This document shows, piece by piece, positions 36,190 to 46,678 of a stretch of DNA of 64,000 nucleotides. Source of the DNA: Anaeromyxobacter sp. (GTDB taxonomy: Bacteria; Myxococcota; Myxococcia; Myxococcales; Anaeromyxobacteraceae); NCBI GenBank assembly GCA_025360965.1, contig JANYBC010000021.1, positions 1-64,000 of the forward strand. Reading direction: 5' to 3'. How positions within the stretch are numbered: the first letter of the stretch is position 1; each line of letters starts with the position of its first letter. The translations under genes and the position numbers were made by a program. Below the pieces are notes generated by a model. That model worked only from the letters and a program-made list of their open reading frames with translations, was not told the DNA's origin and did not search any database.

Positions 36190-36689
36190 TCACGGCTTGC
36201 GGCCCGACTTGGTCATCCGCACGGCCGGAAGCGCGCCGCCCCCTGGCAAGGGCGAGCGGACCGGCCGACCACGCCGCCAGCCGCGCGCTGCGTAATAGGC
36301 GGCCACACCGGGCGCCGCCACCATCCTGAGCCTTCGCGCCCCGCCCGCCACCGCCTCGGCCTCGATGCGCGCCAGCAGCTTCGCACCCAGCCCGCGCCCG
36401 GCCTCCGCCGGCCGGACGAAGAGCGCAGTCAGCTCACCGGCTCGCCAGGCCGCGTACCCGATCAACCGTCCTCCGCGCACCGCCACCAGGTAGCGCTCGC
36501 CGCCGGCGGTCATGGCCCAGCGGTGGTAGAGCGCCGGGAGGCGCGCCCAGGCGGCCAGCAGCCGCTCGGGGTAACGACCGCGCTGGCCGAGGACCGCCGC
36601 CCGCATCACGCGGGCGATGGCCGCTGCCTCCTCCGGCCGGCCGCCCCGGATCCGGACCGACGCCGGCCCGCCTCGCGCCGGCCCGGCGC

Positions 36690-36693
<4 letters not shown>
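36190..36693 (-). CDS. GNAT-family N-acetyltransferase
   Basis: A 167-residue acetyl-CoA-dependent acetyltransferase. The fold is shown by IRGGRPEEAAAIARVMRAA (first helix), YLVAVRGGRLIGYAAWR, ELTALFVRPAEAGRGLGAKLLARIEAEA with the acetyl-CoA loop RGLGAK, and AAYYAARGWR. The substrate is unknown. Its start overlaps the stop of the upstream response regulator by 4 bases, so it is the last gene of the cytochrome/two-component message. Whether it acts in that pathway is not evident. Confidence 0.87.
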
Positions 36694-38065
<1,372 letters not shown>

Positions 38066-38069
<4 letters not shown>

Positions 38070-39562
38070 GCGGTGCCCTCCCCGGGCGGCTGGTCGCCGG
38101 CGCCCGGCCGGGCGGCCGGCAGACGGATGCGGAAGGGGGCCCCGCGCCCGGGCTGGCTCTCCAGCGTCACCGTCCCGCCGTGGGCCTCTACCGCCTGCCG
38201 GACGATCGGCAGCCCCAGCCCGGTCCCCTCGGCCTTGGTCGTGAAGAAGGGCTCGAAGATGCGCCGCGCCACCTCCGGCTCCAGCCCCGGGCCGGTGTCG
38301 CTCACCTCGACCACCACCTGCTCGCCCTCGACGCTGGCCCGGGCGGTGAGGGTCCCGCCCCCCTGGTCGCGCATGGCGTGGACGGCGTTGACGCAGAGGT
38401 TGAGGAAGGCCTGGCGCAGCAGCCCGGCGTCGGCCACCACCGGGGGGAGCGGCCCGGCGATGCGGACCGTCCGCTCGACGCCGGCCTGGGCCGCGGCCGG
38501 GCCGACCACCTCGACCGCCTCGCGAAGGATCGGCTCGATGGCCTGGGCGTGGGCCCGGGAGTCGCGGGCCCGGGCGAAGACCAGGAAGCGCTCCAGCATG
38601 GCGGCGGCCCGCCCGGTCTCGCGGCGGATGGCCACCACGTCCTCGCGGTTGGCGTGGTCGGCCGGCAGCTCCCGCTCGGCCATCGAGGCGTAGCCGCGGA
38701 TGACGTTGAGCGAGTTGCCGATCTCGTGGGCGAAGCCGGCGGCGATGCCGCCCAGCGTGGCCAGCCGGTCGGCCCGCAGCAGCTCGCGGGTCTTCTGCTC
38801 GACCCGCTCCTCCAGGCTGGCGATGAGCCGCTGGTTCTCGTCGCGCCGCTCCTCCAGCCGCCGGGACATCTGGTTGAAGGCGTGGACCAGGTCGCGCAGC
38901 TCGCGGTCCTCGGGTTCATCGAGCTGGACCCCCCGCTCCTCGGCGAGGTGACCGGCCGCCTCGATCAGGTCGACGACCGGCTTGGTCACCTGGCGGATGA
39001 AGAGTGCGGCCATCATCAGGCCGAGCGTGATCCAGATGAAGCCGACCAGGCTGGCGCCGATGGCCAGCTCGCGGGCCGAGCCGATCACCTCCTCGTGGCT
39101 GAAGTCGACGCAGACCGCCCCCACCACCTCGCCGCCGTGCAGGACCGGGGCGCGGGCGATGAGCCCCTCCGGGTTGACGAGCCGCTTGAGGGCCTGCAGC
39201 GCCCAGTCGGCGCTCTCGAACTCGTTGGGGTAGAAGCCCGAGGGGCAGGTCTCGCCGGTGCGCGAGGCGCAGGCCAGCAACGCGCCGCTCCGGTCGACCA
39301 CCCAGGCGCGGTCGAGCGGCGCCGACTTGAGGAGCCGATCGAGGATGGCTGGCAGGGCCTGGGTCGAGCCCGGCTCGGGTCCGGAGGGGCCGATCCAGTG
39401 CGAGGCGCCGGCGGCGGCGGTCGAGGCGATGGCCACGCCCTCGCGGACCAGCAGCTCCTGCCCGCGGATCAGCTCGCGCCAGAGCGCCATGGCGGTGACG
39501 CCGGTGGTGGCGAAGAAGATGGCCCCGGCGATGAGGACGAAGAGCTTGAGCCGGAGGGTCAC
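38066..39562 (-). CDS. Membrane sensor histidine kinase, partner of the NtrC-type regulator
   Basis: A 498-residue kinase starting with GTG. A first membrane helix (about 5-28) and a second (about 168-195) flank a periplasmic domain that contains two cysteines in CASRTGETC. A HAMP domain follows (IRQVTKPVVDLIEAAGHLAEE), then a coiled coil, the HisKA box FAHEIGNSLNVIRGYA (His near 279) and a HATPase domain with NLCVNAVHAM, VSDTGPG and GTGLGLPIV. The GTG shares bases with the stop of the 12-haem cytochrome gene, so kinase synthesis is coupled to cytochrome synthesis. Sensing of redox state or a respiratory substrate is my inference. Confidence 0.92.
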
Positions 39563-40482
39563 GGTGGCGGGATGTCCGAAGGGGCGCGGGGCGGCAGCGG
39601 AGCGCCGCCGAAGGCGTGGCAGGAGGCGCAGCCTTTCTTCTCGGCGTGGCTGCGCGCGCCGGCGTGGCAGGCGAGGCAGGCCGGGTCCTCGGACTTCCAG
39701 GTGTGGGGCTTGTGGCAGTCGACGCAGCGCTGGTGGCCGGCGCGCCGGTGCAGGCCGCCCTTCTTCATCTCCTTGTGGCAGCTGGCGCAGGCCAGCGTCC
39801 CCTGGCCGGGCGGCGCGTGCGGCTTGTGGCAGGCGGCGCAGGCCATCTCCATGGCGCTGCCGTGCTCGGCCATGGGGGCGTGGATCCCCTGGGCGGTGTG
39901 GCAGCGCAGGCAGTCGCGGCGCGTCGGGCGCAGCCCCGGCTCGTTGGTGAGGAACTCGTGGCAGGCGAAGCAGTGGAGCCGGGTCATCCCGGCCACGCCC
40001 ACCAGGTGCTTGCCGTGGCAGGCGACGCAGGCGCTGGAGACCGGCTCGAAGCCGTGGACGCCGGCGGCGTGGCACTTCACGCAGGCGATCTTCTGCTGCC
40101 CGAAGTGGATGCGGTGGCCGCGCGAGGCGCCCACCTGCGGCCAGCGCGGGTCGTGGGAGAGGTGGCAGGCGGCGCAGGCCCCGACCTCGACGTCGGCGTG
40201 GCGGCCCTTGGGCATCTTGCCGGCCAGGAAGGCCCGCAACATGGCCACGCCCTGCTCGGGCGTGGAGTGGTGGCACTTCTGGCAGGAGACCGACTTGTGG
40301 CTGCCCTGCAGCCAGAGCGAGAACTCGGGGCTGGCCCGGTGGCAGGTGGCGCAGAGGCGCGGGTCCTCGTCGACGAACTTCTTGAAGCGGAAGAAGCCGC
40401 CGAGCCCCGCGACCAGCAGGATGGCGGCGGCGGCGATCAGCAGGTTCCGCGTGCCCGGGCCGAGGGTCATGGACCCGGGCAT
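39559..40482 (-). CDS. Membrane-anchored dodecahaem c-type cytochrome
   Basis: A 307-residue electron carrier. One N-terminal membrane helix (about 12-30) anchors it in the inner membrane in NapC/NirT manner. I count twelve CxxCH sites: CATCH, CQKCH, CAACH, CVKCH, CVACH, CFACH, CLRCH, CAACH, CASCH, CVDCH, CLACH and CASCH, so about one haem per 25 residues. It should pass electrons from the membrane pool into the periplasm. It follows a cytochrome b/c fusion by 22 bases and is coupled to the histidine kinase. An ATG four codons in (40470) is an alternative start. Confidence 0.92.
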   Translation of the reverse strand: MPGSMTLGPGTRNLLIAAAAILLVAGLGGFFRFKKFVDEDPRLCATCHRASPEFSLWLQGSHKSVSCQKCHHSTPEQGVAMLRAFLAGKMPKGRHADVEVGACAACHLSHDPRWPQVGASRGHRIHFGQQKIACVKCHAAGVHGFEPVSSACVACHGKHLVGVAGMTRLHCFACHEFLTNEPGLRPTRRDCLRCHTAQGIHAPMAEHGSAMEMACAACHKPHAPPGQGTLACASCHKEMKKGGLHRRAGHQRCVDCHKPHTWKSEDPACLACHAGARSHAEKKGCASCHAFGGAPLPPRAPSDIPPP

Positions 40483-40504
40483 CCTACCTGCTTTCGGCCC
40501 CCAC

Positions 40505-42211
40505 CTACTTGAGCTTGTCCTTGAGCCGCTCGTACTCGGCCGGGTGCTCGTGCTTCAGGTTGGCCACCGTGATGCGGCCGTTGAGCCAGGCCCAGTTCAT
40601 GGGGAAGATCGAGGGCTTCAGGTGCACGTTGTAGAAGTGCACCACGAAGAGGAAGGTGATGGCCAGGGTGGCCTCCTCGCCGTGGATGATCTGCGCCGCG
40701 GTGATGATCCAGGAGGGCGTGTACTTGGCGAAGAAGACCGGGAACCAGAAGACGAACCCGGTGCCGACCATCATGACGATGCCCCAGAACACCGCCCAGT
40801 AGTCGAACTTCTCCAGGTACATGTAGCGGTCGAACTGGGGACGATCCTTCTTCAAGCCCAGCATGAAGAGGATGTTGTCCTTCATGTCCATGGCGTCCTT
40901 GGGCACCGGCAGCATGGAGAGCGGCAGCCGCTTGTTGGCCGCCAGGAACGTCAAGTAGAAGAGGTGGTAGACCGACGAGATGATGATCAGCACCGCGCCG
41001 ACGCGGTGCCAGAGCGCCGCGCCCTGGGCGCCGCCGAAGAGCTTCATGAAGGCGGTCGAGTAGGCCGAGGCGTCGAGGTTGCCGATCAGCGGCGCGCCCG
41101 TGAAGACGCCGGCCCCGCGCAGCGGCCAGCCGGTCAGCCCCAGCAGGATGACGCCGGAGAGCATGAACCAGTGCTGGGCGCGCTGGTGGATGTCGAAGCG
41201 GACCACGCTCCTCATGTCATCGGCGGTGACGCCGTGCCCCTTGGCGGCCAGGCGCTGGCGCAGCTCGTAGATGAAGTCGATGAACACGTGGAAGGCGAAG
41301 AAGAGCAGGGTCAGCGTGGTCAGGTAGGAGAAGGCCACGTGGGTGACGTGGGGGACGATGTGGCCGCCGGTCTCCTGGATCGACTTGTGGGCGATGAGGG
41401 TGGCGAAGTTGTCGGTGGCCCCCTCGTGGCAGCGGGCGCAGGTGTTCTTGCGGGTGGCGGCGAAGACCGGCGAGGCCGGGTCGCCCTTGGCGACGATGCC
41501 GTGCGAGCCGCCGGCCGCCTTGTCGGAGGCGTGGCAGGAGACGCAGGCCGGGGCCACCGGGTTGCCGACCCGCACCAGCCGGCCGTGGATCGAGTCCTGG
41601 TAGGTCTGCTTGACGTCGGCGCTCATGCCGGCCGACCTGGCGAACTCCTCGTTGCCGTGGCAGGACTCGCAGGACTTCTGCATGGCGCGGCGATCGGCCG
41701 GGACGTCGGCGCGGGCGCTGGCCAGCGGCGCGTAGGGCGCCAGCTTCTTCGCCAGCGTGTGCGGCGAGCCGTGGCAGCTCGCGCAGATGGGGCCCGCCAC
41801 CGAGCTGTCCTCGCGCAGCCACTTCGCGTGGATCGACTTGCCGAAGAAGGCCTCGGCCGGCTCGGCGTGGCAGGTGGCGCAGGCCAGGTAGGCGGCCGGG
41901 GCGGTCACCTTGACGGCGCGCTCGCCCTCGCCCCAGGTCGCTCTCCCGAGCCGCGCCACCACCGACTGCTCGGCGGCGGTGCGCGTCGGTCCCTGCCCCT
42001 GGTGCGGCCCCTCGCCGTAACCGTCGTGGCAGTCGGTGCAGGAGATCGAGGCCTGGCCGTGGAGCGAGGCGGCGAAGAGCTTGTCGTCCACCCTGCGGCC
42101 GGTGCTGTCATCGGCGTGGCAGGCGAGGCAGTCGGCGTCGCCGAGCTTCTTGGGGGCGGCGCTGGCGGCGCCGGCGAGGAGCAGCGAGACGGCGAGGAAC
42201 AGGAGGCGCAT
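40505..42211 (-). CDS. Heptahaem c-type/b-type cytochrome fusion (CbcL-like)
   Basis: A 568-residue protein with signal peptide (1-18), a periplasmic domain with seven CxxCH sites (CLACH, CTDCH, CATCH, CASCH, CESCH, CVSCH, CARCH) and a C-terminal b-type cytochrome domain of about five membrane helices. Candidate haem b ligands lie in AQHWFML, LWHRVGA, SVYHLFYL, IIHGEEA and VVHFYNVHL. This layout matches CbcL of Geobacter, a menaquinol oxidase needed for low-potential metal reduction, although CbcL carries more c-haems. The ATG at 42211 directly precedes the signal peptide. It is the first gene of the cytochrome/two-component operon. Confidence 0.9.
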   Translation of the reverse strand: MRLLFLAVSLLLAGAASAAPKKLGDADCLACHADDSTGRRVDDKLFAASLHGQASISCTDCHDGYGEGPHQGQGPTRTAAEQSVVARLGRATWGEGERAVKVTAPAAYLACATCHAEPAEAFFGKSIHAKWLREDSSVAGPICASCHGSPHTLAKKLAPYAPLASARADVPADRRAMQKSCESCHGNEEFARSAGMSADVKQTYQDSIHGRLVRVGNPVAPACVSCHASDKAAGGSHGIVAKGDPASPVFAATRKNTCARCHEGATDNFATLIAHKSIQETGGHIVPHVTHVAFSYLTTLTLLFFAFHVFIDFIYELRQRLAAKGHGVTADDMRSVVRFDIHQRAQHWFMLSGVILLGLTGWPLRGAGVFTGAPLIGNLDASAYSTAFMKLFGGAQGAALWHRVGAVLIIISSVYHLFYLTFLAANKRLPLSMLPVPKDAMDMKDNILFMLGLKKDRPQFDRYMYLEKFDYWAVFWGIVMMVGTGFVFWFPVFFAKYTPSWIITAAQIIHGEEATLAITFLFVVHFYNVHLKPSIFPMNWAWLNGRITVANLKHEHPAEYERLKDKLK

Positions 42212-42360
42212 GGGGAGGCTCGTTTCCCGGGTGCGGCGAATGAGGACAGCCATCCGAAAGGCGGCGGATTCTAGTCGGATCGGGAGGCACTGCGTTGATC
42301 AGTCGCAACCCGGCGGGGATCTGCGGCACTTGACCGCAGGGGGATGCGGCGAGCCCCGGT

Positions 42361-42387
42361 CGGCCCCTCGCAGGTGGAGAGGGGCCG
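42361..42387. terminator. Stem-loop CGGCCCCTC/GAGGGGCCG in the mreB-cytochrome gap
   Basis: A perfect 9-bp stem with a 9-base loop. It is the third of three hairpins in 111 bases downstream of mreB and lies about 150 bases upstream of the cytochrome fusion, so it could end the mreB message or act in the cytochrome leader. Confidence 0.45.
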
Positions 42388-42418
42388 TCCCCGGCGACCG
42401 TCGTCCTGGTGTCTTCGG

Positions 42419-42444
42419 ATTGCGCCGCGCTAGCGCGGCGCAAT
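42419..42444. terminator. 26-bp perfect palindrome downstream of mreB
   Basis: The palindrome begins ATTGCGCCGCGC and mirrors at its centre TA/GC. On the minus strand it is the second hairpin after the mreB stop and probably a terminator. Its outer sequence (TTGCGCCG) is repeated in the neighbouring hairpin. Confidence 0.55.
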
Positions 42445-42451
42445 TGGGGTT

Positions 42452-42471
42452 GCGCCGACTGAAGCCGGCGC
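42452..42471. terminator. Stem-loop immediately downstream of mreB
   Basis: GCGCCG (42452-42457), an 8-base loop and CGGCGC (42466-42471) end 2 bases from the mreB stop codon. Together with the adjacent palindrome it forms a tandem terminator. Confidence 0.5.
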
Positions 42472-42473
42472 GA

Positions 42474-44136
<1,663 letters not shown>

Positions 44137-44145
44137 GTCGGCCTC

Positions 44146-44553
44146 CTACGGCGTCCCGGCCGAATAGGGCAGGATGGCGAGCATGCGGGCCCGCTTGATG
44201 GCGGTGGCGATCTCGCGCTGGTGCTTGGCGCAATTGCCGCTGATGCGGCGGGGGATGATCTTGCCGCGCTCGGTGAGGAAGTACTTGAGCGCCTGCTGGT
44301 CCTTGTAGTCGACCTTGAGCGCCTTGTCGGCGCAGAACCGGCAGACCTTGCGCCGGCCGAAGCCGCGGCCCTCGCCGCCCTCCCCGCGCTCGCCGCGCTC
44401 CTCGCGGTCGCCGCCGCGGCCACCGCCACCGCCGCCGCCGCCGTAGCCGCCGCCACCACCACCACCGCCGCCGAAGGTCTTGCCGCCGCCGTAGCCGCCG
44501 CCGCCACCACCACCGAACGACTTGGCACCACCACCGCTGTCAGGACGGGCCAT
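44146..44553 (-). CDS. rpsR: 30S ribosomal protein S18 with glycine-rich N-terminal extension
   Basis: S18 pairs with S6 in the 30S platform. The core (about 68-135, [19 protein letters not shown]) is standard and keeps a zinc-type set Cys71-x2-Cys74 and Cys108-x2-His111. The first ~66 residues are unusual: long glycine runs broken by Tyr, Phe and Lys ([16 protein letters not shown]), then an Arg/Glu/Gly segment ([15 protein letters not shown]). Typical S18 is about 75-90 residues, so this is nearly doubled. The tract is made of GGC-type codons prone to slippage. It lies 2 bases after the rpsF stop. Confidence 0.94.
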   Translation of the reverse strand: MARPDSGGGAKSFGGGGGGGYGGGKTFGGGGGGGGGYGGGGGGGGRGGDREERGERGEGGEGRGFGRRKVCRFCADKALKVDYKDQQALKYFLTERGKIIPRRISGNCAKHQREIATAIKRARMLAILPYSAGTP

Positions 44554-44555
44554 GG

Positions 44556-45011
44556 CTATTCCTCCCCCCGCTCGTGGGTCTCGGGCTCGAAGCCCTCATC
44601 GCGGTCACCGAAGGCGCGCTCCTCGCGCGGCCTGGCGGTCTCCTCCTCGACGGGCATGATCTTGACGTCGGCCTCGACCTGCCGGGCGTCGAAGTCGACG
44701 TCCTCGGCCAGCCTGACCGACTGGAACTTGGTGACGAGATCGATCATGCGCAGGTTGCGCTCGAGCTCGGCCACCAGGCCGGACTTGCCGATGTAGAGGC
44801 ACTGCATGTAGAGGGCGCGCCCGTTCTTGGCCACCGGGAAGGCGGTCTTCCGCTTGCCCTGGTTGGTGAACCGGATCACCTTCCCGCCCTCGCGGCTGAC
44901 CACGCCACGGAGCCGCTCCTTGATCTCTTCCACCTGGTCGTCAGGCGTATCCGCCTTGAGCAGGTAGACAGTCTCGTACTCTCGAACGAGACGCTTCGTC
45001 GCTTCGGCCAT
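44556..45011 (-). CDS. rpsF: 30S ribosomal protein S6
   Basis: S6 binds S18 and 16S rRNA. The 151-residue protein has [44 protein letters not shown] and [19 protein letters not shown] of the family, plus an acidic C-terminal tail (about 115-151) as in other deltaproteobacterial S6. The ATG at 45011 follows GAGGGGAG; an in-frame ATG at 45032 overlaps that ribosome-binding site and is rejected. Two hairpins lie upstream and may form the S6:S18 autoregulatory leader. Confidence 0.95.
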   Translation of the reverse strand: MAEATKRLVREYETVYLLKADTPDDQVEEIKERLRGVVSREGGKVIRFTNQGKRKTAFPVAKNGRALYMQCLYIGKSGLVAELERNLRMIDLVTKFQSVRLAEDVDFDARQVEADVKIMPVEEETARPREERAFGDRDEGFEPETHERGEE

Positions 45012-45024
45012 CGGTACTCCCCTC

Positions 45025-45096
45025 GGATTCACAGCGGCGGTTCACCCGCCGCGAGGAGCCAGCTGTTCACGCGTCCCGGGTGCACCATGCACCCGG
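45025..45096 (-). promoter_or_regulatory. Two-hairpin leader of rpsF, candidate S6:S18 regulatory RNA
   Basis: Between the pth stop and rpsF there is a stem CCGGGTGCA/TGCACCCGG with a 3-base loop (45076-45096) and, nearer the rpsF ribosome-binding site, GCGGCGG/CCGCCGC with a 5-base loop (45034-45052). Many bacteria control rpsF-rpsR through a leader RNA bound by the S6:S18 pair. The position fits, but I could not confirm the conserved CCG bulge, so the 45076-45096 hairpin might simply be the pth terminator. Confidence 0.4.
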
Positions 45097-45139
45097 CGCC
45101 GCGCCCTGCGGTGCTGCCTGCTTCGGTGATGCGTCCTGC

Positions 45140-45715
45140 CTAGGCCGGCTCGCGCCGGCGGTTCACCTGGTTCATCGCCTTCACCGCGCCCAGCTCACAG
45201 GTGAGCCGGACCGCCTCCGCCGCCACCACCACGCAGCCCTCCACGACGGCGTCCTCGGCCCGGGGGAAGCGGCCCAGCACGTAGTCGGCCGGGTCCAGCT
45301 TTGCCGGTGGGCGCCCCACGCCGACGCGCACGCGCGCGTAGTCGGGAGAGCCCAGGTGGGCGTTGATGCTCTTCAATCCGTTGTGCCCGCCGTGGCCCCC
45401 CCCGACCTTGAGCTGGACCCGGAACGGGTCGAGCTCCATGTCGTCGTGGACCACCACCAGGTCCTCCAGCTCCAGCTTCCAGAACTTCAGCGCCGGCCCG
45501 ACCGACTCGCCGGAGTGGTTCATGAAGGTCTGAGGCTTCATGATCCAGATCCGCTCGTCGCCGGACCGGGCCTCGGCCAGCTCCGCCCCGAACTTGTCGG
45601 GCGCCGAGCGGGCCGAGAGGTGACGCGCCAGGTGGTCGGCCACCAGCCAGCCGACGTTGTGGCGCGTCCGCGCGTAGGCGTCCCCGGGGTTGCCGAGTGC
45701 GACGACGAGCTTCAC
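45140..45715 (-). CDS. pth: Peptidyl-tRNA hydrolase
   Basis: Pth frees tRNA from peptidyl-tRNA that drops off the ribosome. The 191-residue protein starts [23 protein letters not shown] with the catalytic His near 20, and has [46 protein letters not shown] and [20 protein letters not shown]. It begins 5 bases after the stop of rplY, the usual neighbour. The C-terminus is slightly longer than in E. coli. Confidence 0.95.
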   Translation of the reverse strand: MKLVVALGNPGDAYARTRHNVGWLVADHLARHLSARSAPDKFGAELAEARSGDERIWIMKPQTFMNHSGESVGPALKFWKLELEDLVVVHDDMELDPFRVQLKVGGGHGGHNGLKSINAHLGSPDYARVRVGVGRPPAKLDPADYVLGRFPRAEDAVVEGCVVVAAEAVRLTCELGAVKAMNQVNRRREPA

Positions 45716-45720
45716 GGTCG

Positions 45721-46461
45721 CTACTTCTTCTTCTCGCCGCCCTTGGCCGCGGGAGCCGCCGGGGCAGCGCCCTTGGCGCCAGCCGCGGGAGCCGCGCCAG
45801 CCGCCGGAGCGGCACCGGCCGCGCCAGGAGCCGCGCCAGCCACCGGAGCGGCACCAGCCACGCCCTCCGTGCCTGGGACGGCAGCCACCACCGCGACGAC
45901 CTCCTCCTTCTCGGGGATGGCGACGAAGGCGATGACGATGTCGGCCTGGTAGACGAAGGTGCAGCCGACCGGGGCCTTGAGCTCGGAGATGTGGATCGAG
46001 GCGCCGATCTTCAGCTCGGTGACGTCGACCTCGATCTTGAGCGGGATCTTGGTGGGCAGCGCCCTGACCACGATGTCGTGGGTGGCGACCGAGAGGATGC
46101 CGCCCTCGGCGGTGCCGATGGCCTTGCCGACGATGGCGACGGGGACCTCGACCCGGACCGGCTCATCGAGCGCGACCTCGAGGAAGTCGGCGTGCAGGAG
46201 CTGCCGGGTGACCGGGTCGACCTGGTAGTCCTTGAAGAGCACGAAGCTCTCGCCGCCCGCCACCTGCAAGGTGAGCAGGGTGTTGAACTTGTGCGGGTTC
46301 TCGATGGCCTTCAGCAGGAAGGTCGGATCGAGCGCGAGGTGCTTGGGGGCGCCCTTGCGGCCGTAGACGACGGCGGGGATGAGACCCTTCTGACGGAGCC
46401 GGCGGGCCGGGCCCTTGCCCTTGCCTTCACGCTGCTCCGCGCTGAGAACGACCTTATCCAT
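45721..46461 (-). CDS. rplY: 50S ribosomal protein L25/general stress protein Ctc
   Basis: L25 binds 5S rRNA. The 246-residue protein has the L25 N-terminal domain (about 1-95, [50 protein letters not shown]) and the TL5/Ctc C-terminal beta domain (about 100-190). The last ~55 residues are a low-complexity Ala/Gly/Pro tail built from GAAPAAG-like units ending GGEKKK. GGGAGG precedes the ATG at 46461. It is first in the rplY-pth-rpsF-rpsR-rplI run and divergent from kup. Confidence 0.94.
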   Translation of the reverse strand: MDKVVLSAEQREGKGKGPARRLRQKGLIPAVVYGRKGAPKHLALDPTFLLKAIENPHKFNTLLTLQVAGGESFVLFKDYQVDPVTRQLLHADFLEVALDEPVRVEVPVAIVGKAIGTAEGGILSVATHDIVVRALPTKIPLKIEVDVTELKIGASIHISELKAPVGCTFVYQADIVIAFVAIPEKEEVVAVVAAVPGTEGVAGAAPVAGAAPGAAGAAPAAGAAPAAGAKGAAPAAPAAKGGEKKK

Positions 46462-46678
46462 GGTGCCTCCCAATGGACTCGTGCCGGCCGCATGATCGGC
46501 TCGGGCGAGGGGCGACGCCTGGCGGCGGCGGCCCTGGGTTGATGTTGCGAAGAAGGGCCCGGTGATCTGGAACCCCAAGGAAGGCGGGTGATTACTCGAT
46601 CACGGGGTCCCCGGTCAAGAGGCGGGCAGCTTCTGGCGCCCCGGCCGCCGTGCTTAACTGCTAGATCCCCACCCCGCC

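Noticed and set aside
44380..44550. Tandem repeat array suggesting a CRISPR or VNTR
   Set aside because: The pattern is glycine coding inside rpsR, continuous in frame with the S18 core.
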